Source: Anaeromyces robustus
Taxonomy: Eukaryota; Neocallimastigomycota; Neocallimastigomycetes; Neocallimastigales; Neocallimastigaceae
Direction: 5' to 3'
DNA: 64,000 bases
Assembly (NCBI GenBank): GCA_002104895.1
Contig: MCFG01000076.1
Coordinates: forward strand, 127,501-191,500
Positions 10,684-21,235 of this stretch are shown here, piece by piece; positions within the stretch are counted from its first letter, which is position 1; every line of letters starts with the position of its first letter. A model generated the notes under the pieces. That model was not told the DNA's origin. It ran no database searches and worked only from the letters and a program-made list of their open reading frames with translations. The position numbers and the translations under genes were made by a program.

Positions 10684-11361
10684 ATGAAATCATTAACTTT
10701 CGCTTTAGTTATTCTTACTCTTACCTTATTATCATGTGTTTCCGGTAAAACTCTTGATTATAATGAAAATGAAGATAAATTAAATCCTATCTCCTCTACC
10801 ACCACCACTACCACTACTACTACTACTACTAATGAAAATGATATCAATTCATTATGGGAAAATGTCTATTCATTCTTAGATAACTTAAATATTCCAGTTG
10901 ACTACATGTTCCAAGATATTGAATCGTTAGGTAATAACCCTTCTTTAACTATGAAAGATTCTTTAGTTGTTAATTCTTTAATAACTAGTCTTTTTAATAA
11001 AGGTGCTGATGCTAATGCTAATGCTGATGCTGATGCTAATGCTAATGCTTATGTTGAAAATGAAAATGAAAATGAAAACGAAAGTAGATTACAACGTCGT
11101 GGATGTCGTTGCAATTGTGCTATGGCTGGTAATTGTCAATGTGAATGTGGTGATAAGGTTGAAGCCGTCTCTGAAGGAGAAAAGAAATGTTTCAAAGAAG
11201 CTACTGGTGTAGATCTTGATTCACTTGCTCCTAATAAAATTAAGGAAGCTATGAATGGTGCTTTCTCAATGATAACTCTTCTTAAAAGTGTTTGTGAATC
11301 CATATGGAAAGCTCCAGTAGCTGTTGCTAAATATGAATATTGTTTAATTAAACAATTATAA
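10684..11361 (+). CDS. Secreted Cys-rich preproprotein, array copy 4 (type A, 225 aa)
   Basis: A type A member of the array family, with the same 225-residue layout as copy 2. It differs from copy 2 by Ala at position 7 and by silent changes, for example ACC in the signal peptide and ATT in the last Ile codon. The latter is shared with copy 5, whereas copies 2 and 3 use ATA there, so the 3' ends group by neighbourhood and not by type. That pattern suggests local gene conversion on top of the dimer duplication. The signal peptide, RR at 138-139 and the nine-Cys tail are intact. The function is unknown; a secreted processed peptide is inferred. Confidence 0.85.
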   Translation: MKSLTFALVILTLTLLSCVSGKTLDYNENEDKLNPISSTTTTTTTTTTTNENDINSLWENVYSFLDNLNIPVDYMFQDIESLGNNPSLTMKDSLVVNSLITSLFNKGADANANADADANANAYVENENENENESRLQRRGCRCNCAMAGNCQCECGDKVEAVSEGEKKCFKEATGVDLDSLAPNKIKEAMNGAFSMITLLKSVCESIWKAPVAVAKYEYCLIKQL

Positions 11362-14300
11362 AAAACATAAATTATTAAATTATTAAATTAATAAAAAAAA
11401 AAAAATTAAATAAATATATAAATATATTAATATATGTATAATAAAATAAATAAATAACTATAAATAAATAATCAATTAATTAAATAATTAAATAAATAAT
11501 AAATAAATAATAAATAAATAATAAAAAAATAAATTAATAAATTATATAAATACATGTATAATAAAATAAATAAAAAAATATAAATAAATAAAAAAATAAT
11601 TAATAAATAAAAATTATAAATAAATTAAAAATAATTAATAAATAAAAATTATAAATAAATTAAAAATAATTAATAAATAAAGAAATAATTAATAGATTTT
11701 ATATATAATTATATAAAATCTATTAAATATTTATTATATATATATTTATAAATTTAATTTTTTATTATTTTAACGCTTTTTATTTATTTAAAATTTTGTC
11801 AAATATTGACAAATATTTAATAAATTTTTTTTTGTCCTTGAAATGAAAAAATACGGTGGTAATTTATATATAATATAAACAAAAAGTAATTATAAAAGGT
11901 TTTATATAAATATAAAAGTTAGTTATTACATATTAAATTAATATTTTTGATAGGGGAAGGGGATTAGTTAGTTATTTAGTTACATTAAGCAAAAGATTTA
12001 TTTCAAATTACATTTTTTTTAATATAAACAATAAATATTAAATAATAGTATAAAATAAAAGAATAAAATAATAGAACAAAATAATAGACAAATTAAAATT
12101 ATAGAATAATAAGCGTTCATTAGTTATTAAAAATTACGTTTTAATTATTAATATTTTAGTTGGAAATAGATATATATATAAACTAGGTAATAATCTATAT
12201 AAAATATTAAAAAAAACATATAAATACTATATTACTTATCTATAGTATATATCAATTAGTATATATATTATATATTATTTTATTGAATTATTAAAAATGA
12301 AAAAAAAAAAAATTGAAAAATGAAAACAAGATTATAGCAATTACTATTATTATTATTAATTATTATTATTTATTATTACTATTATTAATTTTCCCAAATC
12401 TATATTTTATTTATGATTTAATTCATAGTATATATAAAATATAAAAAATATAATTGAAAAATTGAATGGTAAATGTTAATAATAATGGTAATGATAATGG
12501 TAATGGTAATAATAATTTTAATAATAATGTTAATAATAATAATGTTAATCAATGGCAATGAGTTAGAGAAATAAATATATTATTTAAAGTTTATATATAC
12601 TAACTTTAAATTTTAGTAAAAACGCTATAATTTTGATATATTTTTATAATTTTAATCTAATTTTTTATTACATTGATACATTTTATAATTGTATAGTTAC
12701 ACAAGGAGAATAATTCACATGCTATTTAACAACTAACCATCCATTTAGGTAATTAAATCAACTTTAGCTTGCCTGCCTGCCTAAAGCCTAAATTTTAAAA
12801 ATATTATTAAGCATTAAAAAGTGTTAAAATATATTAAATATATTAAATATATTAAATGTATTAAATGTATTAAATATATATTAAAAGATTAATTTAATAT
12901 TTTATATATTAATATTTTTTTTCGTATTGTATAGAAAATTCTGTTTTTTAATTTCACACTAAAAATAATCAACAAAATAAGATTTTATAATATTTTTAAT
13001 TTTTGATAATATGATAAAATAAAAATTATTAAAATTAAAATTAAAAAATACAAATAACAAAACAAAAAAAAAAAAAAAAAATAAAAAAAATTAATAATTT
13101 TAAAATCCATTTTATTAGTATAAAAATGAAATTTTTATTAGAATTCCTAACATTTAAATAAAATTTTTTCATAAGAAAATAAAAAAAAATTTTTTTAATG
13201 ATTAATAATTTGAAACAAATGTGTATTAATATCTAAATAAAATTATTTTATTTTACTTTTATTTTATTTTAAATATATATTCATGCTATTAAAAGAAATA
13301 TTGTATATCTTCTCATAAAAAAAAATAATTTTTTAGTAATAAAAAATAAAATTAAATTAATAATAAAAGAATAAAATTAAAATAAAGTTAGTATAAAGTA
13401 AATTTAAATAAAATAAATTAAAAATAAAATAAATTTTAGGAATAAAATAAATAAAATTATAATAAATAAACTACATAGAAAATATAAACGGTATATTAAA
13501 CTATTGTAATTTAATGTAAATTATAAATAAATAAAGAAGGCAAAATAAAATAAAATATATGTAAAATAAAATAAATTATTTTTTATTAGAATAAAAGATT
13601 AAATAAATAAAAATTAAATTAAAATATGAAAAAAGAAAGGGCGTTATTTCATAATATAATAAATAAAATATATTAATAGTTTATAAAAAAAATTTAATTT
13701 TCAAAAAGGGTAAAAACAAAATTAAATTTTTTAATTTTTAAATAAATAATCTCAAAAAATAAATTATTGTTACATTATTAAAAATATATAAACAAAAATA
13801 TATTTGCATATTTTATTATCGGTATTGTACCGGCCGGAATAATAAATAGTATAAATTTGAATTTATGGTTAATTTATTAATGGGTATTATCTAGTTGTTA
13901 TTGGTTAAGTTAATAAATTATTAGATATTAAGTTGTCATTACATTAGATGGTTAAAAAATTATAAAAATATTATAAAAATTGTTATATAAATAAAAATTT
14001 AATTAATTAAATGAATTAATTGAAAAATTAAAAAGATTTAAAGTATAGTTATTAGACTTTCTACAGATTTATAGAAATTCTACGGAATAATTTAAATCTT
14101 CTTTTTGTAATAAATGCATTATTAAATTTCTTAATGTATTATTTAAAATTTTATAATAAATTTTATAATTTTAGGTTACATAAAAAAGAAGAAATAAATT
14201 TTTATTAAAATATTAATTCAATTCGACTAAATTCTATTCAATACTTATTCAAATTCTATTCAAATTCTATTCAAATTCTATTTATTTTTATTTAATTCAA

Positions 14301-14494
14301 TTTAATTCAATTTAATTCATTTCAAAGAAAAAAAAATATAAATAGTTGAAGAATTTTCAACTTTTTATCGTCAGTTAACAAAATTGTAAAGATTTTCAAA
14401 TAAATAAATAAACAAATAAACGAATAAACAAACAAACAAATTAACAAATAAATAAATAAATAAATAAATAAACAAACAAATAAATAAAAAGAAA
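11362..14494. repeat. Array spacer between copies 4 and 5
   Basis: Non-coding unit flank: AAAT-rich repeats, the GGTAAT block (12470-12520), a conserved block (12550-12790, with a variant GCCTGCCTGCC core), the GAAAGGGCGTTATT motif near 13640, the GC motif at 13820-13838 and the TATA-like box at 14337-14344. No gene is seen. Confidence 0.7.
14337..14344 (+). promoter_or_regulatory. TATA-like box of array copy 5
   Basis: TATAAATA lies 158 bases before the ATG, followed by the interrupted palindrome at 14345-14361. The downstream leader matches that of copy 3, the other type B copy. Confidence 0.5.
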
Positions 14495-15154
14495 ATGAAA
14501 TCATTAACTTTCGCTTTAGTTATTCTTTCTCTTACTTTATTATCATGTGTTTCCGGTAAAACTCTTGATTATAATGAAAATGAAGATAAATTAAATCCTA
14601 TCTCCTCTACCACCACCACTACCACTACTACTATTACTACTAATGAAAATGATATCAATTCATTATGGGAAAATGTCTATTCATTCTTAGATAACTTAAA
14701 TATTCCAGTTGACTACATGTTCCAAGATATTGAATCGTTAGGTAATAATCCTTCTTTAACTATGAAAGATTCTTTAGTTGTTAATTCTTTAATTACTGGT
14801 CTTTTTAATAAAGGTGCTGATGCTAATGCTAATGCTAATGCTTATGTTGAAAATGAAAATGAAAATGAAAACGAAAGTAGATTACAACGTCGTGGATGTC
14901 GTTGCAATTGTGCTATGGCTGGTAATTGTCAATGTGAATGTGGTGATAAAGTTGAAGCCGTCTCTGAAGGAGAAAAGAAATGTTTCAAAGAAGCTACTGG
15001 TGTAGATCTTGATTCACTTGCTCCTAATAAAATTAAGGAAGCTATGAATGGTGCTTTCTCAATGATAACTCTTCTTAAAAGTGTTTGTGAATCCATATGG
15101 AAAGCTCCAGTAGCTGTTGCTAAATATGAATATTGTTTAATTAAACAATTATAA
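14495..15154 (+). CDS. Secreted Cys-rich preproprotein, array copy 5 (type B, 219 aa)
   Basis: A type B member, with the same 219-residue layout as copy 3. It differs by Ser for Thr at residue 12 in the signal peptide and by silent codon changes, such as AAA for Lys after CECGD. Its distance to copy 3 (7445 bases) equals that between copies 2 and 4 (7449), supporting duplication of an A-B dimer. The signal peptide, the RR site at 132-133 and the nine-Cys tail are intact. It is the last gene of the array. Confidence 0.85.
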   Translation: MKSLTFALVILSLTLLSCVSGKTLDYNENEDKLNPISSTTTTTTTTITTNENDINSLWENVYSFLDNLNIPVDYMFQDIESLGNNPSLTMKDSLVVNSLITGLFNKGADANANANAYVENENENENESRLQRRGCRCNCAMAGNCQCECGDKVEAVSEGEKKCFKEATGVDLDSLAPNKIKEAMNGAFSMITLLKSVCESIWKAPVAVAKYEYCLIKQL

Positions 15155-16213
15155 AAAAAAAGTAAATATTTAAATTATTAAATAAATGAATAAATATAAA
15201 TAATTAAATAATTAAATAAATAAATATATAAATATATGTATAATAAAATAAATAAATAAATAAATATAAAAATATATGTATATAATAAATAAATAAATAA
15301 ATAAATATAAAAATATATGTATAAAAAAAAATAAATCAATATATATATAATAAAATAAATAAATAAATAAATATATAAATATATATTTATATTAAAATAA
15401 ATAAATAAATAAATATATAATAAAATAAAAAAATAAATATATAAATAAATAATTAAATAATTAAATAAATAAATAATAAATAAATAAATTAATAAATTAT
15501 ATAAATACATTTATAATAAATAAATAAAGAAAAATAATTAATAAATAAAGAAATAATTAATAAATAAAGAAATAATTAGTAAAATTTAAATAATTATATA
15601 TGTATTATATATATATAAATATATATATTATATATATTTATAATTATATATATTATATATAAATTATATATATTTAAATATATTAATATAAATTTATAAA
15701 TTAATTTTTTATTATTTTAATTTTTTATTTATTTAAAATTTTGTCAAATATTGATAAATATTTAATAAATTATTTAATTTTTTTTTGTTCTTGATATGAA
15801 AAAATATGGTAGCAAAAGTAGTTATAAAAGGTTATATATAAATATAACAGTTAGTTATTACATATTAAATTAATATTTTTGGTAAGAGAAGGGGATTATT
15901 TAGTTATTTAGTTACGTTAAGCAAAATATTTATTTCAAATTACATTTTTTTTAATATAAATAATAAATATTAAATAATGAATAAAATAATAGAATAAAAA
16001 ATATTCATTAATTATTAATATTCTAATTGAAAATATATATACATAAACTACATAATAATTTATGTAAAAGCTTAAATAAAAACCTATATATACTATACTA
16101 CTTATCTATAATATAGTGTATATTAATTAGTATATATTATATATTATTTTATTGAATTATTAAAAATGAAAAAAAAAAAAAATGAAAAATAAAAAAAAGG
16201 TTATTGCAATTAC

Positions 16214-16277
<64 letters not shown>

Positions 16278-17689
16278 TTTCCCGAATCTATAATTTATTT
16301 ATGGTTTAATTTATAGTATATACAAAATATAAAAAATATAATTGAAAAATGAAATGGTAAATGGTAATAATAATGGTAATGATAATGGTAGTAACAAAGT
16401 TAAAATTCTCTATGTTATCAATTATAGTATTATAATATAATTTTACCTTATTTTGTTTTATTAATAATATAATTTTTTTGCTTTAGTTTAATCATTTGAA
16501 ATGGATGTTTTACTTCTATAAAAAAATAACATCAAAAATACTGTCATTATTTAATAAAATAATATCGATAATACACTTTAAATAAAAATATAAAATAAAA
16601 ATTTTTTTTTTAATTTGTCATTTATATAATTATTAATAATAAATAAATTGATATATATTTCAAAAATTATTTCAAAATTTAGTATCAATCCTTTGTTAGC
16701 TCTATCTTAATAATAAATTATAATTTAATTGTTTTTATTATATCTTTAATAGAAAAATCTATACTTAGTTTAATTAATGAAACATTAGTAACTTAATAAT
16801 ATATAATTATATAATAATTATTATAATAATAATGATAATGTTTTTTTTTTTTTTTTTTTTTTTTTTTTCATTATATTATTAGTTTTTTTTAACTATAAAA
16901 ATCATAAATTGAAAAGTAAAAGAACCAAATAAAAAGTAAATATAAATTATGTTATTTAAATAAATTAATATATTATAACTTTATTTATTATATTTTATAA
17001 AGATTACATGTATTTCTAATATACTTTTACACATATTAAATGTATTAATATAAATCTTTAATTTAAAAGTGAATGCAGTTATGTGAATGAATTAACTTTA
17101 TTAAATCTTACGTCCAATTTTAAATTAATTTTTCAAGAAGAAATTTTTTTTATATTATATAAAATTTTTATGGACATATATTAATAAAAAAACAATATAT
17201 ATAATCTCAAAAATATCGAAAAAAAAAAATGATATAAAATAGAAAAAAAAAAAATAAATAAATAGTTTATATTTTTTTTAATTATTTTTATATACAAATT
17301 TCAGATTTTAAGAATTCAAAATTTAAATTTAAAATTCAAAATTTAAAAATTCAAAATTTATAATTCAAAATTTATAATTCATAATTCAAAATTCAAATCT
17401 TAAAATTCAAAATTAAAATTTTATTTTAATTAAAAAAATAATAAATATAAAAATTAAAGAATTATTATTAAGTAAATTGAAATTTATAATTAACTCAAAT
17501 ATAAATTAACAATATTAATATTTAATAATAAAAATAATATTTATAATAATTATTGTATTTAATTACATTAGTAACTGTAATTTTTTTAAAATAATATTAG
17601 TAATAATAAAAAGAAGATATAATAATAATTAATACAAATAACAAGCAGTTTAAAATTTTATAAATTTTATTAATACAAAGAATTCTCTA
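15155..17689. other. Right end of the array and spacer before the ankyrin-toxin gene
   Basis: 15155-16390 is the 3' flank of the last unit: AAAT runs, an ATT run at 16210-16275, then the start of the GGTAAT block. Array homology stops near 16390, where the sequence becomes unrelated A+T-rich DNA with a T run (16841-16868) and an AATTCAAAATTTA-type imperfect repeat (17300-17420). No gene is seen. Confidence 0.6.
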
Positions 17690-20600
17690 ATGACAAAGAA
17701 TAGGGAGAAAGATGCACTTTCCAATGCTACCGAAAAACTTAAAAATGCTGTTATGAACGGTAATATCGGAAAGGTTAAGTCTTTGTTAAAAGAAAATATT
17801 GTTGATATTAACGCCAGAATAAGATATACCAATAATCCAAATATTGCAGAATATATAGCATTGATTTGGGCGGCAGAAAAAGGATATATAGAAATAACAA
17901 AAATGTTGTTAGAACATCCCAATATCAACGTTAATATCAAAGATATTCAAGGATTTACAGCGTTGATGTGTGCAGCAGAGCAAGGACATGATGAAGTAGT
18001 TGAATTATTGTTAAAACAGCCTAATATCAACGTTAATATACAAAATAATAAGGGAGCTACTGCATTGATACAAGCGGTAAAAAATGGACATAAAGAAGTA
18101 GTTATACAGTTATTAAATTACTCTGATATTGACGTTGATATACAAACCAGAAATGGTATTTCAGCATTAGATTTGGCGGAGATTTTTAAACAAAAAGAAA
18201 TAATTGAGTTATTGCTTCATTCAAGACGACCAAGAATCGACGATGACAAACCAAATTTACCAAAAGAAAATATTTCAAAGAATTCACTATCAGAGATTAA
18301 TTATGAAAAGTTAAAAAAAACAGAATGGCTATCAAAAATAACTCAGATGAGAGTTAGAGAATCAGATTTCAACATTCCACAAAATTCGGATGGTTGGACA
18401 ATTTTGATGTATGCAACACAATACGCTGATATTGAGATAATGCAAAAGATTTTGTATGAAGATAACGGCAATAAAAATAAATTCATCGATATTAATGTTA
18501 AAAATAAATATGAAGATACATCATTAACGATTGCGATCTTAATGTGTGACGAAAAAAAAATGAAGCTATTATTGGAATATGATTCTGATATAGAATTAGT
18601 CGAAAAAAGAGATTCAAAGAATCCAATCAAAGTGAATGATTCATTGTCAGCAAAAAATTTTAAAATATTAATACTTAAAGAATGGATGTTAAAAATAGTT
18701 CGGATGAGACGTCGTAACGAGGATTTTAACACTATAGTAAATTATTCTGATGAAAGAACTTTGTTGATGTGTGCATGTGCAAGTAAATACGCTAACTGTA
18801 ATATTATAAAATGGATTTTAAATGAAAAAGATGCCGAGGGAAAAAGAGTTGTCAATGTCAATGATAAAGATAAAAATGGATATACTGCATTAACACTTGC
18901 GACTCAATCAGGTAATAGGAAAAAAATGATTTTATTATTGAAATATGGTGCAGATAGAGAGTTAGCAAAGAAAAAAGCTTCATTTAATGTACGTGAGAAA
19001 CTTGAAGAATTCAATCGACAAGTTCAAAAAGCTAGTAACAATTTTTTATTAGCAATTAAAACAAGAAATTATCAGAAAGCAAAAATTTTAATGGATGATT
19101 ATCCTGTTGATATTAACATTAAATTAAGCCAATATGGAAATACTATGTTGATGAGTGAAGCAGATCAAGGAAATAAAAAAGCAGTAGAGTTATTGTTAAA
19201 ACATCCTAACATTAAAGTTAACATTCAAGATACTCAAGGGATTACGGCATTAATGTGTGCGTCATTTAGAGGATATAAAGAGATAGTTAAGATGTTGCTG
19301 GATCATGGAGCTGAAGTTAATTTCCAAGATCTTCGACAAAGATTTACAGCGTTGATGTGCGCATCACAGAATGGAAATGACGAAATAGTAAAAATGTTGT
19401 TAGATCGTGGGGCAAATGTTAATGTACAAGGAAGTAGAGGACAAACACCATTAATGCTCGCAGAATCTTATGGACTAAATACAAATATGCTTATGAAAAA
19501 TGGAGGACATATGAAAGTAATTAAAACGTTGCTAGAATATGGTGCAAATATAAATCTTCGATATGAAAATGATGATACAGCATTATTATTTGCAGTAAGT
19601 AATGAATGTGAAGAACTAGTCCAGCTTTTGTTGAAATATGGTGCTGATGATTATAATAAAAATACCTCATTAATGATTGCAACAGTACAAGGATATGAAA
19701 AAATAGTAAGAATGTTACTAGAACATGGAGCTGATGTGAATAGCAAAAATGAGTATGATATTACACCACTTATGAATGCTATTACAAAAGGGTATACGGG
19801 AATAGTAGATCAATTATTGAAACATGGAGCTAATGTAAATGTTAAAGACCAATTTGGAAATACACCACTTATTTATTCTATTAGGAATGGATACCCGAAA
19901 ATAGTTAAATTATTGTTAGAATATGGAGCTGATATAAACATTAAAGATCAATATGATACAACCCCATTGATGCATGCTGTTGAAAATGGAGATTCGAGAA
20001 TTGTTAAACTTTTGTTAAATCAACAACAGAATATTGATTTCAACATGGTAAATTATTATGGAGAAACATTGCAAAGCTGTGCGAAAAAAATAGGTAGAGA
20101 GAAAATTGTTAAATTAATTCAATTTAAAATGGAACATGAAAGTCAAAGTGAGCCTTTGCAAGATCAAATCAAACCTCCACTAATTGAATATTTTGAAGAA
20201 GAAGAAAAAATTAAACCTAAGCCAAAAAAAAGTATCAGAGAAAGATTTTGGGAAGCAGTATCTCAAGGAGATGGTAATAAAATGGATTCATTATTAGAAG
20301 AAAAATATATTGACCTAGAAAATCTTATAAATGAAAAAAACAAATTCGGAGACACTGCTCTAATAGTAAGTTCCCAAAATGGTTATATTAACGTAATAAG
20401 ATCATTATTGGAATCCAATGTAGACGTTTCTCTTGAAAATAAAAAAGGAGACACTGCTTTATTAATTGCTTCAGACAACAATGATCTTGGTATAGTGAAA
20501 TTATTACTATCTAATAATGCAGATCCTTCTTTAAAAGATATTAGTGGAGATAATGCGTTGATTAGAGCAGCAAAAAAAGATTGTTTTGATGTGGTTGAAG

Positions 20601-21235
20601 AATTGATTCATCGAAAATCAACAATCATTAACTCTCAAGGACAGGATAATAGAACTGCGTTGATGGTGGCAGCTGAAAATGGTTATATTCGTTTAGTAAA
20701 ATTATTAATAAAGAAAGGTGCTAAAGTTAATGTTAAAGATAATTACGGAAAAACAGCTTTAGATATTGTAAAAGAAAAAATTAAGGGACTGAATAAAACC
20801 AAGAATAAAAAAGAAATAAATTTTGAATATTATAATAATCTTAAAACTATCAAAAATATTTTAGAGAAAAAAGGTAATCGATTAACTGAAATGTTTGAAG
20901 ATTTTTCAATAAAAGAAAGGTTGGTCGATATATGGAAAGTATTAACTACTAATAATTATGAAGAATATAAGAAATTTTGGAAAAAAAATAAGCCTATTAT
21001 ATATAATAAGATTCAAAAATTATATAAAGATATAGAATTAGATCCATTCAGAGGTGGAGGACAACCAGAACCATTGAAAGGAGATTTAAAAGGATTATAT
21101 TCAAGACATATTGATAAAGGAAATAGACTTGTGTATGAAGTAGATGGAGATACAGTCTTTCTTATGTCATGTAAAGGTCATTATGAACAAGAGAAAAGGA
21201 AAGATAGTAGATCTAGAACTCTCAGTCAGAGATAA
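17690..21235 (+). CDS. Ankyrin-repeat protein with C-terminal YoeB/Txe-like RNase toxin domain (1181 aa)
   Basis: A single-exon protein. Ankyrin repeats fill residues ~10-200, 230-460, 470-870 and 890-1050, with the usual TALMxAxxxGxxxxVxxLLxxGA pattern. Residues ~1077-1170 match the YoeB/Txe family of type II toxin-antitoxin mRNA interferases (ribosome-dependent RNases of the RelE superfamily): an N-terminal helical part, DPF at 1118-1120, PEPLKG at 1126-1131, SRHI at 1138-1141, NRLVY at 1145-1149 and a terminal GHY at 1163-1165. The family's catalytic Glu, Arg, His and Tyr correspond to E1127, R1146, H1164 and Y1165 and are all present, so the domain looks active; activity is not shown. No YefM-type antitoxin gene is adjacent. 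The gene uses Leu TTG and Ala GCA/GCG more than its neighbours, hinting at transfer from bacteria. There is no signal peptide. The ankyrins may deliver the toxin to, or inhibit it by binding, a partner (inference). Confidence 0.88.
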   Translation: MTKNREKDALSNATEKLKNAVMNGNIGKVKSLLKENIVDINARIRYTNNPNIAEYIALIWAAEKGYIEITKMLLEHPNINVNIKDIQGFTALMCAAEQGHDEVVELLLKQPNINVNIQNNKGATALIQAVKNGHKEVVIQLLNYSDIDVDIQTRNGISALDLAEIFKQKEIIELLLHSRRPRIDDDKPNLPKENISKNSLSEINYEKLKKTEWLSKITQMRVRESDFNIPQNSDGWTILMYATQYADIEIMQKILYEDNGNKNKFIDINVKNKYEDTSLTIAILMCDEKKMKLLLEYDSDIELVEKRDSKNPIKVNDSLSAKNFKILILKEWMLKIVRMRRRNEDFNTIVNYSDERTLLMCACASKYANCNIIKWILNEKDAEGKRVVNVNDKDKNGYTALTLATQSGNRKKMILLLKYGADRELAKKKASFNVREKLEEFNRQVQKASNNFLLAIKTRNYQKAKILMDDYPVDINIKLSQYGNTMLMSEADQGNKKAVELLLKHPNIKVNIQDTQGITALMCASFRGYKEIVKMLLDHGAEVNFQDLRQRFTALMCASQNGNDEIVKMLLDRGANVNVQGSRGQTPLMLAESYGLNTNMLMKNGGHMKVIKTLLEYGANINLRYENDDTALLFAVSNECEELVQLLLKYGADDYNKNTSLMIATVQGYEKIVRMLLEHGADVNSKNEYDITPLMNAITKGYTGIVDQLLKHGANVNVKDQFGNTPLIYSIRNGYPKIVKLLLEYGADINIKDQYDTTPLMHAVENGDSRIVKLLLNQQQNIDFNMVNYYGETLQSCAKKIGREKIVKLIQFKMEHESQSEPLQDQIKPPLIEYFEEEEKIKPKPKKSIRERFWEAVSQGDGNKMDSLLEEKYIDLENLINEKNKFGDTALIVSSQNGYINVIRSLLESNVDVSLENKKGDTALLIASDNNDLGIVKLLLSNNADPSLKDISGDNALIRAAKKDCFDVVEELIHRKSTIINSQGQDNRTALMVAAENGYIRLVKLLIKKGAKVNVKDNYGKTALDIVKEKIKGLNKTKNKKEINFEYYNNLKTIKNILEKKGNRLTEMFEDFSIKERLVDIWKVLTTNNYEEYKKFWKKNKPIIYNKIQKLYKDIELDPFRGGGQPEPLKGDLKGLYSRHIDKGNRLVYEVDGDTVFLMSCKGHYEQEKRKDSRSRTLSQR

